Origin: CAINVV01 sp964528535
Lineage (GTDB): Bacteria > Bacteroidota > Bacteroidia > Bacteroidales > Prolixibacteraceae
Direction: 5' to 3'
Length of the DNA stretch: 13,778 nt
Assembly (NCBI GenBank): GCA_964528535.1
Contig: CAZGSQ010000105.1
Span: 1 to 13,778, forward strand
Each line of letters begins with the position of its first letter. Positions within the stretch are counted from its first letter, which is position 1. Made by a program: the position numbers and the translations under genes. Positions 1-7,068 of the stretch are shown one piece after another. The notes under the pieces were generated by a model, which was not told the DNA's origin, ran no database searches, and saw nothing but the letters and a program-made list of their open reading frames with translations.

Positions 1-55
1 CGCGAGGTGGTCAAGATAAAACGGCGCAGAGTGGTCAATTTAGCCGGCGCATCCA
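1..55. mobile_element. Partial terminal repeats of an IS21-like insertion sequence
   Basis: Two tandem copies of a 24-bp unit are visible. GTGGTCAA occurs at 7-14 and 31-38, each followed by a CGGCGC block at 22-27 and 45-50. The first three bases (CGC) fit the tail of a further copy off the left edge. Tandem GTGGTCAA-TTT-CCGGCG units are, from memory, typical of IS21-family (istA/istB) ends, and those elements end in CA. Here CA falls at 54-55, exactly where reading-frame homology to the neighbouring kinase begins. The frame of that kinase is closed by stops at 17-19 and 41-43, so this stretch is not part of it. No transposase is visible because the contig starts here. The family assignment is an inference; the repeats themselves are plain in the sequence. 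Confidence 0.5.
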
Positions 56-904
56 GTGGAAGCCAAAGGGATGATACTTTCATTCAATACAACCTTATCG
101 GCGAAGGATGCCATCATTAAAACCGATCCCGAAAAAGTGTACGCCATCCTTACCAACCTGGTAAAAAATGCGATTAAATACAGCAAGGAGGGTTCAATCG
201 AATTTGGGTATGATTTTGCAGAGACTGACGGCCATCCATCTCTGCGGTTTTATGTGAAAGATAACGGAATAGGGATTCCCAAGGACCGTCGGGAAGCCAT
301 ATTCGAACGATTTATTCAAGCTGATATTGATAATAAAATGGCTCATCAGGGAGCAGGATTGGGATTATCGATTACCAGGGCATATGTCGAGATGCTGGGT
401 GGAAAAATTTGGGTAGAAAGTGAGGAAGGCGTTGGCTCGACATTTTATTTCACTTTACCATACCCTGCTGACTCAATAAAAGGAAATGTTGTTCAACAAT
501 CTGAGACTTCTGATAAAACCGATGAAGTTAGAAAGCTAAAAATACTGATAGCCGAAGACGACGAAGTATCTGAAATGCTGATTGATATTGCGGTAAAAAT
601 ATTTGGCAAAGAAATCCTAAAAGCTAGGACGGGTGCTGAAGCCGTTGAAGCTTGCAAAAAAAATCCAGATATCGATTTAATTTTGATGGATGTCCGGATG
701 CCTGAAATGGGAGGATATGAAGCCGCGCGGCAAATCCGGAAATTCAACAAAACGGTTGTCATCATAGCGCAAACAGCTTATGGACTATCCGGCGACCGGG
801 AAAAAGCAATGAAAGCGGGTTGTAACGATTATAAGTCTAAACCAATTAAGAAAGAGGAAATACTTGCTCTAATTAGAAAGTATTTTTTGTGGTCATTGGA
901 ATAA
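56..904 (+). CDS. Hybrid sensor histidine kinase, 5'-truncated (HATPase + receiver only)
   Basis: This is the C-terminal remnant of a cytoplasmic hybrid histidine kinase. Residues about 25-135 form the HATPase_c domain: N box LTNLVKNAIKYS (32-43), G1 box DNGIGIP (69-75), F box IFERFIQAD (82-90) and G2 box GAGLGLSI (99-106). Residues about 161-277 form a receiver domain with the acidic pair D168/D169, phospho-acceptor D212 in LMDVRMP and K262 in SKP. The dimerisation/phospho-histidine domain and any sensor are missing. The GTG at 56 is only the first in-frame codon after the IS-like end, not a convincing start. Homology to the kinase at 12226-13733 begins at this very codon (VEAKG here, VDAKG there). 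The piece is probably a pseudogene: without the His domain it could not autophosphorylate. It could survive as a free receiver if it is transcribed from the element. Confidence 0.85.
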   Translation: MEAKGMILSFNTTLSAKDAIIKTDPEKVYAILTNLVKNAIKYSKEGSIEFGYDFAETDGHPSLRFYVKDNGIGIPKDRREAIFERFIQADIDNKMAHQGAGLGLSITRAYVEMLGGKIWVESEEGVGSTFYFTLPYPADSIKGNVVQQSETSDKTDEVRKLKILIAEDDEVSEMLIDIAVKIFGKEILKARTGAEAVEACKKNPDIDLILMDVRMPEMGGYEAARQIRKFNKTVVIIAQTAYGLSGDREKAMKAGCNDYKSKPIKKEEILALIRKYFLWSLE

Positions 905-1013
905 AGGGAAAAGACAAACCCAAAATACTCAAATATCTTTGGGATAACCTAATCTTTAAACAAACATACACTTACTTCAGTACGGATGTTCAAAGACTCT
1001 TTTGCATCCGAAA

Positions 1014-1640
1014 TCAAATGATCCGGTAAATCTCCATGATGTTGCGAAGTATTTTGTCAAAATCTATTTTTAAGTCAATGAGTTGCCCGGTCTTGATATC
1101 AAAAACCCAGCCATGAACTGTCAACATCCGTTCTTTGTAGGCTCTCTGCACATCCGCAGTCTTTAATACGTTCACACATTGCTCCTGAACATTGAGCTCC
1201 ACCAAGCGTTTGTACTTTAAATCCTCATCCGCAATGGCATTGAGTTCGTGGCGGTGAATTCGATAGACGTCGCGGATATTTCGTAACCACGGATTCAGAA
1301 TTCCCATGTCTTCCGATTGCATGGCGGCCTTTACACCGTTGCAATAGTAATGACCGCAAACTACCACATGCTTCACTTTTAAATAGGAAACGGCATAGTT
1401 GATCACCGACATGGCACTTAAATCAGTATTTGGAACCATGTTGGCAATATTGCGGTGCACAAATACCTCCCCTGGTTTTGCCCCCATGAGCTCTTCGGTC
1501 GAAACACGACTGTCGGAACAACCGATGTACAAAATCTCAGGACTCTGTCCCAACGACAAATGCTTAAAATAATCGGAATTCCCCTTCAATTTCTCTGCTA
1601 TCCAAACTTTGTTGTTGGTAAATATCTGATTGATGTTCAT
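1014..1640 (-). CDS. Beta-class carbonic anhydrase
   Basis: This enzyme interconverts CO2 and bicarbonate in the cytoplasm. The 208-residue length is normal for the bacterial beta class (Can/CynT-like). The zinc ligands are C41 and D43 in the CSDSR motif, then H97 and C100 in CGHYYCNGV. D43 and R45 form the family's gating dyad. The block VFVHRNIANMV (59-69) and the C-terminal VHGWVFDIKTG (175-185) are also family-typical. The GHYYCNGV loop differs from the common GHYGCGGV, which probably only changes side chains near the zinc. The ATG start lies 21 bp after the ppc stop with no visible promoter between, so the two are very likely co-transcribed and the enzyme would supply bicarbonate to PEP carboxylase. 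The family is certain; the physiological pairing is an inference. Confidence 0.95.
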   Translation of the reverse strand: MNINQIFTNNKVWIAEKLKGNSDYFKHLSLGQSPEILYIGCSDSRVSTEELMGAKPGEVFVHRNIANMVPNTDLSAMSVINYAVSYLKVKHVVVCGHYYCNGVKAAMQSEDMGILNPWLRNIRDVYRIHRHELNAIADEDLKYKRLVELNVQEQCVNVLKTADVQRAYKERMLTVHGWVFDIKTGQLIDLKIDFDKILRNIMEIYRII

Positions 1641-1661
1641 GTTCTTGATTATAATTGGTTG

Positions 1662-4430
1662 TTAACCTGTAAACCCTATGGCTCCTGCGATGGCATTCAT
1701 GCAGCGCAGCAATTCGAAGAGGATTTTATCTGATTCGATAGAATTGCCATCCTTACTCAATCGTCGCCATTGGGCCAAAAGCATTACTTGTTGTTGGTGC
1801 AAAGGACGCATGGCCACAGCTCTTAAAAGTGTCGAATAGTAGTGGTTCTTTCTTCGCTCCGAAATCGATGCCACTAAAATTGAATCTATCATCAGTCTTG
1901 TCAGTGCAAATTCACCGAGGATCTGTGCGAGAATCTCCTTGTATTGTGGTACTTCGACGGCCAAATGCGCGTATTGCTTAAAGATTTCTTCATCCGATGA
2001 AGCCAAGCTGGAATCGACATTGGTAAGCACGTACCTGATAAAAGGATCTGTTTTTACGGCTTCCCTGAAACGTTCAAATTTATATGGGTCATTGTTACGC
2101 ATGGATTCGAGGGAGGTCCCGACTCCGTACCAGCCTGGAATATTGAACCTGCATTGACTCCAACTAAAAACCCAGGGAATAGCCCGCAGGTCATTGAGTG
2201 TTCGGGAGCCGGTTCTCCGCGAAGGCCGACTTCCAATTTTACTTTGTTCAATGGCATCGATAGGTGTTGCCTTCTCGTAAAACTGGATAAAACCAGGCCT
2301 TTTTGTAAGTTCTTCGTAAACCTGCTTGCTTTTGCATGCCAAAAAATTAAGTTCTGATGCCAAATCGTATTCCTTAACAGGATGGTTGTATTGCAGCATA
2401 GATGCCGCCAATGCTCCTGCTGTAAGCAATTCGATGTTGTAAACAGCATTGTTCTTGTTGGCATACTTTCGTTCGATTGTTTCGCCCTGTTCCGTAAATC
2501 GGATGTCGCCATTCACAGAAACAGGTGGCAAGGCCCTAAGGAACCAATGTGTTGGTCCGGCTCCCCTGCTGATAGATCCACCCTTTCCATGGAAAAATCT
2601 AATCTTAACGCCATGTTTATTACCAATTTGAATGAGTTTCGTTTGTGCCTGGTACAGATACCACTGACTCGCCAAAATACCACCATCCTTGTTGCTGTCA
2701 CTGTAACCAATCATTATTTGTTGCACAGGAACATCTGAATTGTTCTGCTGTTGCTGCAGCAGCAAGCTATTTTTGGTGACCGGATGGGAAAGAAATTCAT
2801 CAAGAACGCTGTCGGATTGAATCAAGTCGTCGATGGTCTCGAACAGCGGAACAACTGGTAACAGGGAGGCCAATCCCGCTGGGGTACTTACCAGGAGTCC
2901 TGCTTCACGCTCGAGCAGGTAGACCAAAAGCAAATCGGATACGTTACGGGTCATGCTCACAATAAGGGAACCCAAGGCCTCCGCTCCATATCTCCCAATG
3001 TGTTCGCTCAAAACCTTGTAGCAATCAACAGTTGCACGAGCCTCACTTCCAAGAGCCATGTTCGGATGGGTAAAAGGACGCGGGGAATCCAATTCCCTAT
3101 TGATAAAAGCCAAACGATCCTTAACTTCCAAACTCAGGAATTCGTCCCCATTTATTTGGGCTGCCTCCAAAAGCTGAGCAAGAGCAAGTTCATGGAAACG
3201 ACTGTTTTGGCGAATATCGAGTTTGGCCAGATGAAAACCAAAGGTGTTAACGATGCGAATGGCTTCGTTCACATCTGCAAAAGCAATCTCTGAAGCATTG
3301 TCAGTGATCAAAGCCCTTTCGAGAATATACAAATCGGCTGACAATTCAGACGGATACCGGTAGCTTGTTGTCTTTTCCTTGTATTCCTGAATGTGCCCCT
3401 CAACAATAGATACTGGAAGTTTTTTTATCAGATATTCAATAAATTGTTTCAGCACTTCGTTGGGATACAGGATTCTGTTTAAATTACCTGAACCGCCTGA
3501 TTCATGGCTTAAGAACTCATAGCGGGAACTGAATTCTGGGCCTAATTCTTCTGCATTTGAATGAAAACTGAGGTTGTTTTGCAAGCTCTGCAGCATGAAA
3601 GTAATGACCTGGAAAGATTTAAGCCGCAATTTCATCAGAGTCTGCATGGTAACTTGCGCAGTTACAAGCGGATGTCCGTCGCGGTCACCTCCTACCCAGT
3701 TGCCAAAGGTAATTTTGGGGTATTGTCTCACATCGCGAATAAGTTCCGGATCATATCCGGCATCGGTCCAGGCCTGAACCAGTCGCCTGTCGTGAAGGGT
3801 AATCACTTCGGGGAGCACTTGCGTGAAATAGTGAACAATGTTGTCGAGTTCAGAGCCTACATCCGGTTTTTCAGTGTACACATCTGAAATTCTCCAGATA
3901 CGATGGATGGCAATTTTTATGTTGTGCCGAATCTCGTTTTGCTCAATTCTGGTGTACATCTTATTTTCTCTGTTCACAACAAGCAAATAGAGTTTGCGCA
4001 AATGCTCCAGCATAATTGTGCGCTTGGCCTCCGTTGGATGAGCTGTTAAGACCGGCTCAACCTGTATCTTGGGCAAATAGGCAGCAATTTGTTGTGCACT
4101 GAATCCACTTTCCTGCAAAAGACGAAGATTGTAAGACCACAAACCGTTGATGTCGGCCATCGATTTCTGATCCTCAACCAATCTTCGGTTCTGAACGGCT
4201 CCATTGACCTCAACAATGTTTAACAACTGAAAACAGATCGAATAGAGTTGAAGCTGTTTCCCCGAAAAGGAATCTTTTTGAAAATCACCTGTTGGATTAA
4301 TCCATGGAATCCCGGAAGCCAACTCATCTTCTCCCGACTCAAGCATGACCTCTTTCAAACAGCTTAAAAGGAATTCGAGGTCTTCATAAGGTTTTCCCAG
4401 GTTATTCCGCACCAAATCTATTAGTTCCAT
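1662..4430 (-). CDS. ppc: Phosphoenolpyruvate carboxylase
   Basis: It carboxylates phosphoenolpyruvate with bicarbonate to give oxaloacetate and phosphate, refilling the TCA cycle. At 922 residues it is slightly longer than the E. coli enzyme (883). Hallmarks in order: VLTAHPTE with catalytic H131; GNWVGGDRDGHP (243-254); YSDSNKDGG (576-584); FHGKGGSISRGAGP (613-626), which holds the mobile catalytic loop; the C-terminal-half block FSWSQCRFNIPGWYG; and the terminal GFTG. Two positions stand out: the usual FHGRGG arginine is lysine (K616), and the usual C-terminal RNTG is GFTG. The start ATG has AGGAG at 4434-4438 on the minus strand, unusually close at 3 nt. The carbonic anhydrase gene follows 21 bp downstream as a likely operon partner. 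The Lgt-like gene ends 197 bp upstream with no clear signal in the gap. Function is certain; regulation is not visible. Confidence 0.97.
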   Translation of the reverse strand: MELIDLVRNNLGKPYEDLEFLLSCLKEVMLESGEDELASGIPWINPTGDFQKDSFSGKQLQLYSICFQLLNIVEVNGAVQNRRLVEDQKSMADINGLWSYNLRLLQESGFSAQQIAAYLPKIQVEPVLTAHPTEAKRTIMLEHLRKLYLLVVNRENKMYTRIEQNEIRHNIKIAIHRIWRISDVYTEKPDVGSELDNIVHYFTQVLPEVITLHDRRLVQAWTDAGYDPELIRDVRQYPKITFGNWVGGDRDGHPLVTAQVTMQTLMKLRLKSFQVITFMLQSLQNNLSFHSNAEELGPEFSSRYEFLSHESGGSGNLNRILYPNEVLKQFIEYLIKKLPVSIVEGHIQEYKEKTTSYRYPSELSADLYILERALITDNASEIAFADVNEAIRIVNTFGFHLAKLDIRQNSRFHELALAQLLEAAQINGDEFLSLEVKDRLAFINRELDSPRPFTHPNMALGSEARATVDCYKVLSEHIGRYGAEALGSLIVSMTRNVSDLLLVYLLEREAGLLVSTPAGLASLLPVVPLFETIDDLIQSDSVLDEFLSHPVTKNSLLLQQQQNNSDVPVQQIMIGYSDSNKDGGILASQWYLYQAQTKLIQIGNKHGVKIRFFHGKGGSISRGAGPTHWFLRALPPVSVNGDIRFTEQGETIERKYANKNNAVYNIELLTAGALAASMLQYNHPVKEYDLASELNFLACKSKQVYEELTKRPGFIQFYEKATPIDAIEQSKIGSRPSRRTGSRTLNDLRAIPWVFSWSQCRFNIPGWYGVGTSLESMRNNDPYKFERFREAVKTDPFIRYVLTNVDSSLASSDEEIFKQYAHLAVEVPQYKEILAQILGEFALTRLMIDSILVASISERRKNHYYSTLLRAVAMRPLHQQQVMLLAQWRRLSKDGNSIESDKILFELLRCMNAIAGAIGFTG

Positions 4431-4627
4431 AATCTCCTAATCTGATTGCATTCCATTGTTATACGTTTGTACCGGAATTTTGTTGGCAATTCAATGCGAA
4501 TACTGGAAATAACGATGGCAGTGCAGGTCTGAAGAACCGCTTACTTCTTTTTTCCTGACGACCTCTTGCCTGATTAACATTCAACCCTTCCTATTATTCC
4601 CATTGAAGCGGGTCCATACAACTGCTG

Positions 4628-6457
4628 TTACTCTTGCTTGACCTTTTTGTAATAGGATTTGGAAGACAGCAGATAATGAACCCCCAATGAGAATTGGGTA
4701 CCCGATCCGCCCGAGATGAACAGGGTGGGTTCTACGGAGAATCTTTGGTAAAATGGCAGATAACCAGTAAAGTAATAGCCAATATTATCTGAGTGCGAAT
4801 TTCCGGGGAAGGGATTGAGAACTCCAACCCGCAAATTTGTTTCATTCCGAAAACCCAACGATGTTCCCAATCCCAGTTCCTGATAGAAACCTGGGAAAGG
4901 TGAAACAAATTGGTCGGCCAGGTGGTAGTCGACGAAGAGAAATCTCCTGGGCCCAAACCGGAGATAGAGCTGCGGATAAACAGCCGCATTGTACAAGGCC
5001 GTTTCAAAATTTCCACTGTAATCCTTTTGGGATTGTGTCAAAATAAGATTTCCTGCATGAAGGCCACCCCCTATGCCAAGCCAATTGGTTTCAAACTTCA
5101 GGTAAGGATTGATCCCATACAGCATATTTTTTGAAGCCAACCCCGTTGACCCAACCACTTCTGTGTTTTGACCCAGGTATGCGTACACTCCGTAAGTCAT
5201 TGAATATTTCTTTTCAGGATACTCGTTTTTTACGGAATAGCCTCCGCCGCCAAGTGTCGTTTTCTGTTTAAAATATTCCGTTTTGTATTGATCGCATCCA
5301 TCGCTTGTTTTGCCAACCACCTTGGCGAGAGAATTCTCAAAGCTTCCAGTTGAAATACCAAAACTAACTTTTCTGGTTTGTTGCACTTTGGTTGAATCCT
5401 GAGTCGGCTTGGGAATGGTTTGACTCGTAATCAGCAGCGGAAGGATGAGCAATCCGGCATAAATGACCCTTGTTTTGGAAGAGGCAATTTCCCTCAGTAT
5501 CCAGATAAAAAACAGGATACCGGAAGTCGCAAATATCAGCAGGAGGGCCAATAGTTCCGAAAATGAAAACCAGAAGCTCACGCTCCAGAACAACAGGGCT
5601 TCCAAAATAAACAGAATCAGTGACAATTTTAGTCCAATGCTGGCGGAAGGCTCAGCAATTTGCCGGTTTACCATGATCCTCTTCTCCCTGAATAGCAAAA
5701 GGAAGGTTAGAACAACCATCGCGATCAGTGTCACCCATTGGATCTGGTTCAACACTCCTGTCATCGCTCCGCCAACCGTGTGTGCGAGATTGTCCCGGTA
5801 GAATTCGGTGAAGAACCTGACCAGGCTGTACAAGAGCATTGAGAAGGCAAACAGGCTGCCATTCATTCTCCAGTATCTCCGGGTATTGTAGACGAGGAAG
5901 GCCGCCAGAAATGCACCGGCCATTTCGTACAGCTGGACTGGATGGATGTGCAGCGACAAGGTATCGTTGAGGCCAATCAGTCCGGATTCAAATTGATGAA
6001 AATGAGGAACAGTATTCACCGGATATTGCACACTCCATGGTACGGAAGTGGGGGTACCATAACAACAGCCGTTGAAAAAACAACCAATTCTTTGAATGCC
6101 AATGCTCAATGGAATGACAACAGCAAAAGCATCCAGAACATTTTCTTTGATCCCAAGTGCGTATTTCCCCGCATATAGCGCGGCAAATCCCAAAAGAAGT
6201 CCACCGAAAAGGATTTTACCCGAGGCCGGAACAAGTGTGGCTTCTCCTATCATCCGGAGCCACTCTTCGCGGGAGTAGGTGAAGAGCTTTGTCCCAACAA
6301 CAAAGAAAATAACATAAAAAATCAACAAAAGTACCCAGGAAGTCAAAGGCATTTTTCGTTTGTATCCTTCCCAAATGAGCAAGACAAAGGCAAAGAAAAA
6401 TGCTACTGCATAGAAAAGGGTAAACAAGAAACTGTTTCCTAATAAATTGGTTGGCAT
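4628..6457 (-). CDS. Lgt-like polytopic membrane protein fused to a C-terminal beta-rich (barrel-like) domain
   Basis: Residues 1-260 resemble prolipoprotein diacylglyceryl transferase (Lgt). There are several membrane segments (about 9-29, 41-59, 83-99, 107-122, 203-213, 240-257), an RIGCFFNGCCYG block with R123 at the position of the family's conserved arginine, HPVQLYE (172-178), and RFFTEFYR (214-221). The HGG motif of true Lgt reads LFGG (83-86), so the usual histidine is absent. Extra hydrophobic segments lie at about 276-297, 302-322 and 329-346. The last has the look of a signal peptide (K328, R330, then a hydrophobic run ending near S345). Residues 364-609 are soluble and rich in alternating aromatic/Gly beta-strand patterns, like small Bacteroidota outer-membrane barrels. 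A canonical Lgt is about 270-290 residues, so this is a fusion. Lipoprotein acylation is doubtful and the true role is unknown. The ATG at 6457 fits the promoter box at 6479-6486. Confidence 0.8.
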   Translation of the reverse strand: MPTNLLGNSFLFTLFYAVAFFFAFVLLIWEGYKRKMPLTSWVLLLIFYVIFFVVGTKLFTYSREEWLRMIGEATLVPASGKILFGGLLLGFAALYAGKYALGIKENVLDAFAVVIPLSIGIQRIGCFFNGCCYGTPTSVPWSVQYPVNTVPHFHQFESGLIGLNDTLSLHIHPVQLYEMAGAFLAAFLVYNTRRYWRMNGSLFAFSMLLYSLVRFFTEFYRDNLAHTVGGAMTGVLNQIQWVTLIAMVVLTFLLLFREKRIMVNRQIAEPSASIGLKLSLILFILEALLFWSVSFWFSFSELLALLLIFATSGILFFIWILREIASSKTRVIYAGLLILPLLITSQTIPKPTQDSTKVQQTRKVSFGISTGSFENSLAKVVGKTSDGCDQYKTEYFKQKTTLGGGGYSVKNEYPEKKYSMTYGVYAYLGQNTEVVGSTGLASKNMLYGINPYLKFETNWLGIGGGLHAGNLILTQSQKDYSGNFETALYNAAVYPQLYLRFGPRRFLFVDYHLADQFVSPFPGFYQELGLGTSLGFRNETNLRVGVLNPFPGNSHSDNIGYYFTGYLPFYQRFSVEPTLFISGGSGTQFSLGVHYLLSSKSYYKKVKQE

Positions 6458-6478
6458 GGCGGTTGTAATTTAGCCTAC

Positions 6479-6486
6479 CAAAGTTA
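6479..6486 (-). promoter_or_regulatory. Bacteroidota-type -7 promoter box upstream of the Lgt-like gene
   Basis: On the minus strand the octamer reads TAACTTTG, a perfect match to the Bacteroidota -7 consensus TAnnTTTG. It lies 21 bp upstream of the ATG at 6457, which would leave a short leader. No clear -33 TTTG element is seen at the usual distance. It is the only perfect match I found in the spacers I checked for this box. Confidence 0.45.
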
Positions 6487-6659
6487 GCAAATTCATTTTG
6501 AGATCTATAGCCCATTTGGGTTATTTTTTTGATTTGTTAGGTGGGAAAAGGGATATATTAATTGTGAACGCCTTTCAGCTTTGGCAAACCGACCAATCTT
6601 CTTTCATCCCAGGAACAAAAGGGTCGGGAAAATGTCTGAGGGGCAGCTCTTTTTTTTGC

Positions 6660-6774
6660 TGTACATGAAATTGACTTTTTTCAGGTACAGACGAACTGCT
6701 TTCTTTCCTCACAATTTGCGCAAACCGACTTTGCGGAACATCAAATTGACTTTCGCTTTCACAAATTGATTTCG
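6660..6774. repeat. Degenerate left flank of the 42-bp repeat array
   Basis: Decayed units sit left of the clean array. A GCGGAACATCAAATTGAC segment at 6733-6750 matches the CGGAGCATGAAAT half-unit about 41 bp before the first clean copy. TTTCGCTTTCACAAATTGAT (6751-6770) matches the second half-unit. TGTACATGAAATTGACTTTT (6660-6679) resembles the first half again. Between them the match is poor. Similarity decays away from the array, as expected for old copies at the edge of a tandem array. The rest of the gene-free gap to its left (6487-6659) shows nothing I can name. Confidence 0.5.
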
Positions 6775-7026
6775 CGGAGCATGAAATCTATTTTTCGGTT
6801 GCATCAATTGATTTTTCGGAGCATGAAATCTATTTCTCGGTTGCATCAATTGATTTTTCGGAGCATGAAATCTATTTCTCGGTTGCATCAATTGATTTTT
6901 CGGAGCATGAAATCTACTTCTCGGTTGCATCAATTGATTTTTCGGAGCATGAAATCCATTTCTCGCTTGCATCAATTCATTTTTCGGAGCATGAAATCCA
7001 TTTCTCGGTTGCAACAATTGATTCAA
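6775..7026. repeat. Tandem array of six 42-bp units, each made of two diverged 21-bp halves
   Basis: CGGAGCATGAAAT recurs at 6775, 6817, 6859, 6901, 6943 and 6985, an exact 42-bp period. The second and third copies are identical. The others carry a few substitutions, and the last loses the match after about 7023. Within a unit, TCGGAGCATGAAAT and TCGGTTGCATCAAT start exactly 21 bp apart and are clearly related, so the basic period is 21 bp, two helical turns. Copies one to four contain the palindrome ATCAATTGAT. The array lies in a gene-free spacer and ends about 40 bp before the start of the Crp-family regulator. Because 42 is divisible by three and the unit lacks stops, it reads open on both strands (14-residue protein repeats). 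I regard these readings as by-products. There are no unique spacers, so it is not a CRISPR. An operator array, curved DNA or a plain satellite are all possible. Confidence 0.9.
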
Positions 7027-7036
7027 ATGGTATTCC

Positions 7037-7044
7037 TATCTTCG
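7037..7044 (+). promoter_or_regulatory. Possible -7 promoter box for the Crp-family regulator
   Basis: TATCTTCG matches the Bacteroidota -7 consensus TAnnTTTG at all but one position and lies 24 bp upstream of the ATG at 7069. A TTG at 7018-7020, inside the last repeat unit, lies 16 bp upstream, slightly closer than usual for a -33 element. If real, the repeat array sits immediately upstream of and partly overlaps the promoter. Weak evidence. Confidence 0.3.
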
Positions 7045-7068
7045 TTGTGGTTCCCAAATTGAATCGCA

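Noticed and set aside
2054..2512. 152-residue frame within ppc on the same strand
   Set aside because: An alternative-frame shadow; the ppc frame carries the conserved motifs through this stretch.
4431..4627. Promoter for ppc in the spacer
   Set aside because: No TAnnTTTG box on the minus strand; a TTGCCA/TATAAC pair has about 20 bp spacing and no Bacteroidota precedent I can rely on.
6613..6660. Terminator or small RNA before the repeat array (GGGGCAGCTC then eight T residues)
   Set aside because: Only a three-base stem (GAG/CTC) can be drawn before the T run, and no transcript source reads into it.
6709..7026. Minus-strand open frame of 14-residue repeats (NQLMQPRNRFHAPK type)
   Set aside because: It exists because a stop-free 42-bp unit is a multiple of three. 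The plus strand is open too, there is no start context, and it runs through the degenerate flank without domain character.
6775..7026. CRISPR array
   Set aside because: Units are contiguous with no unique spacers, and no cas genes are present.
6766..7062. Plus-strand open frame of repeats (MKSISRLHQLIFRS type)
   Set aside because: Same cause as the opposite strand. Substitutions among copies show no clear bias toward silent changes in this frame, and it ends just before the regulator gene.
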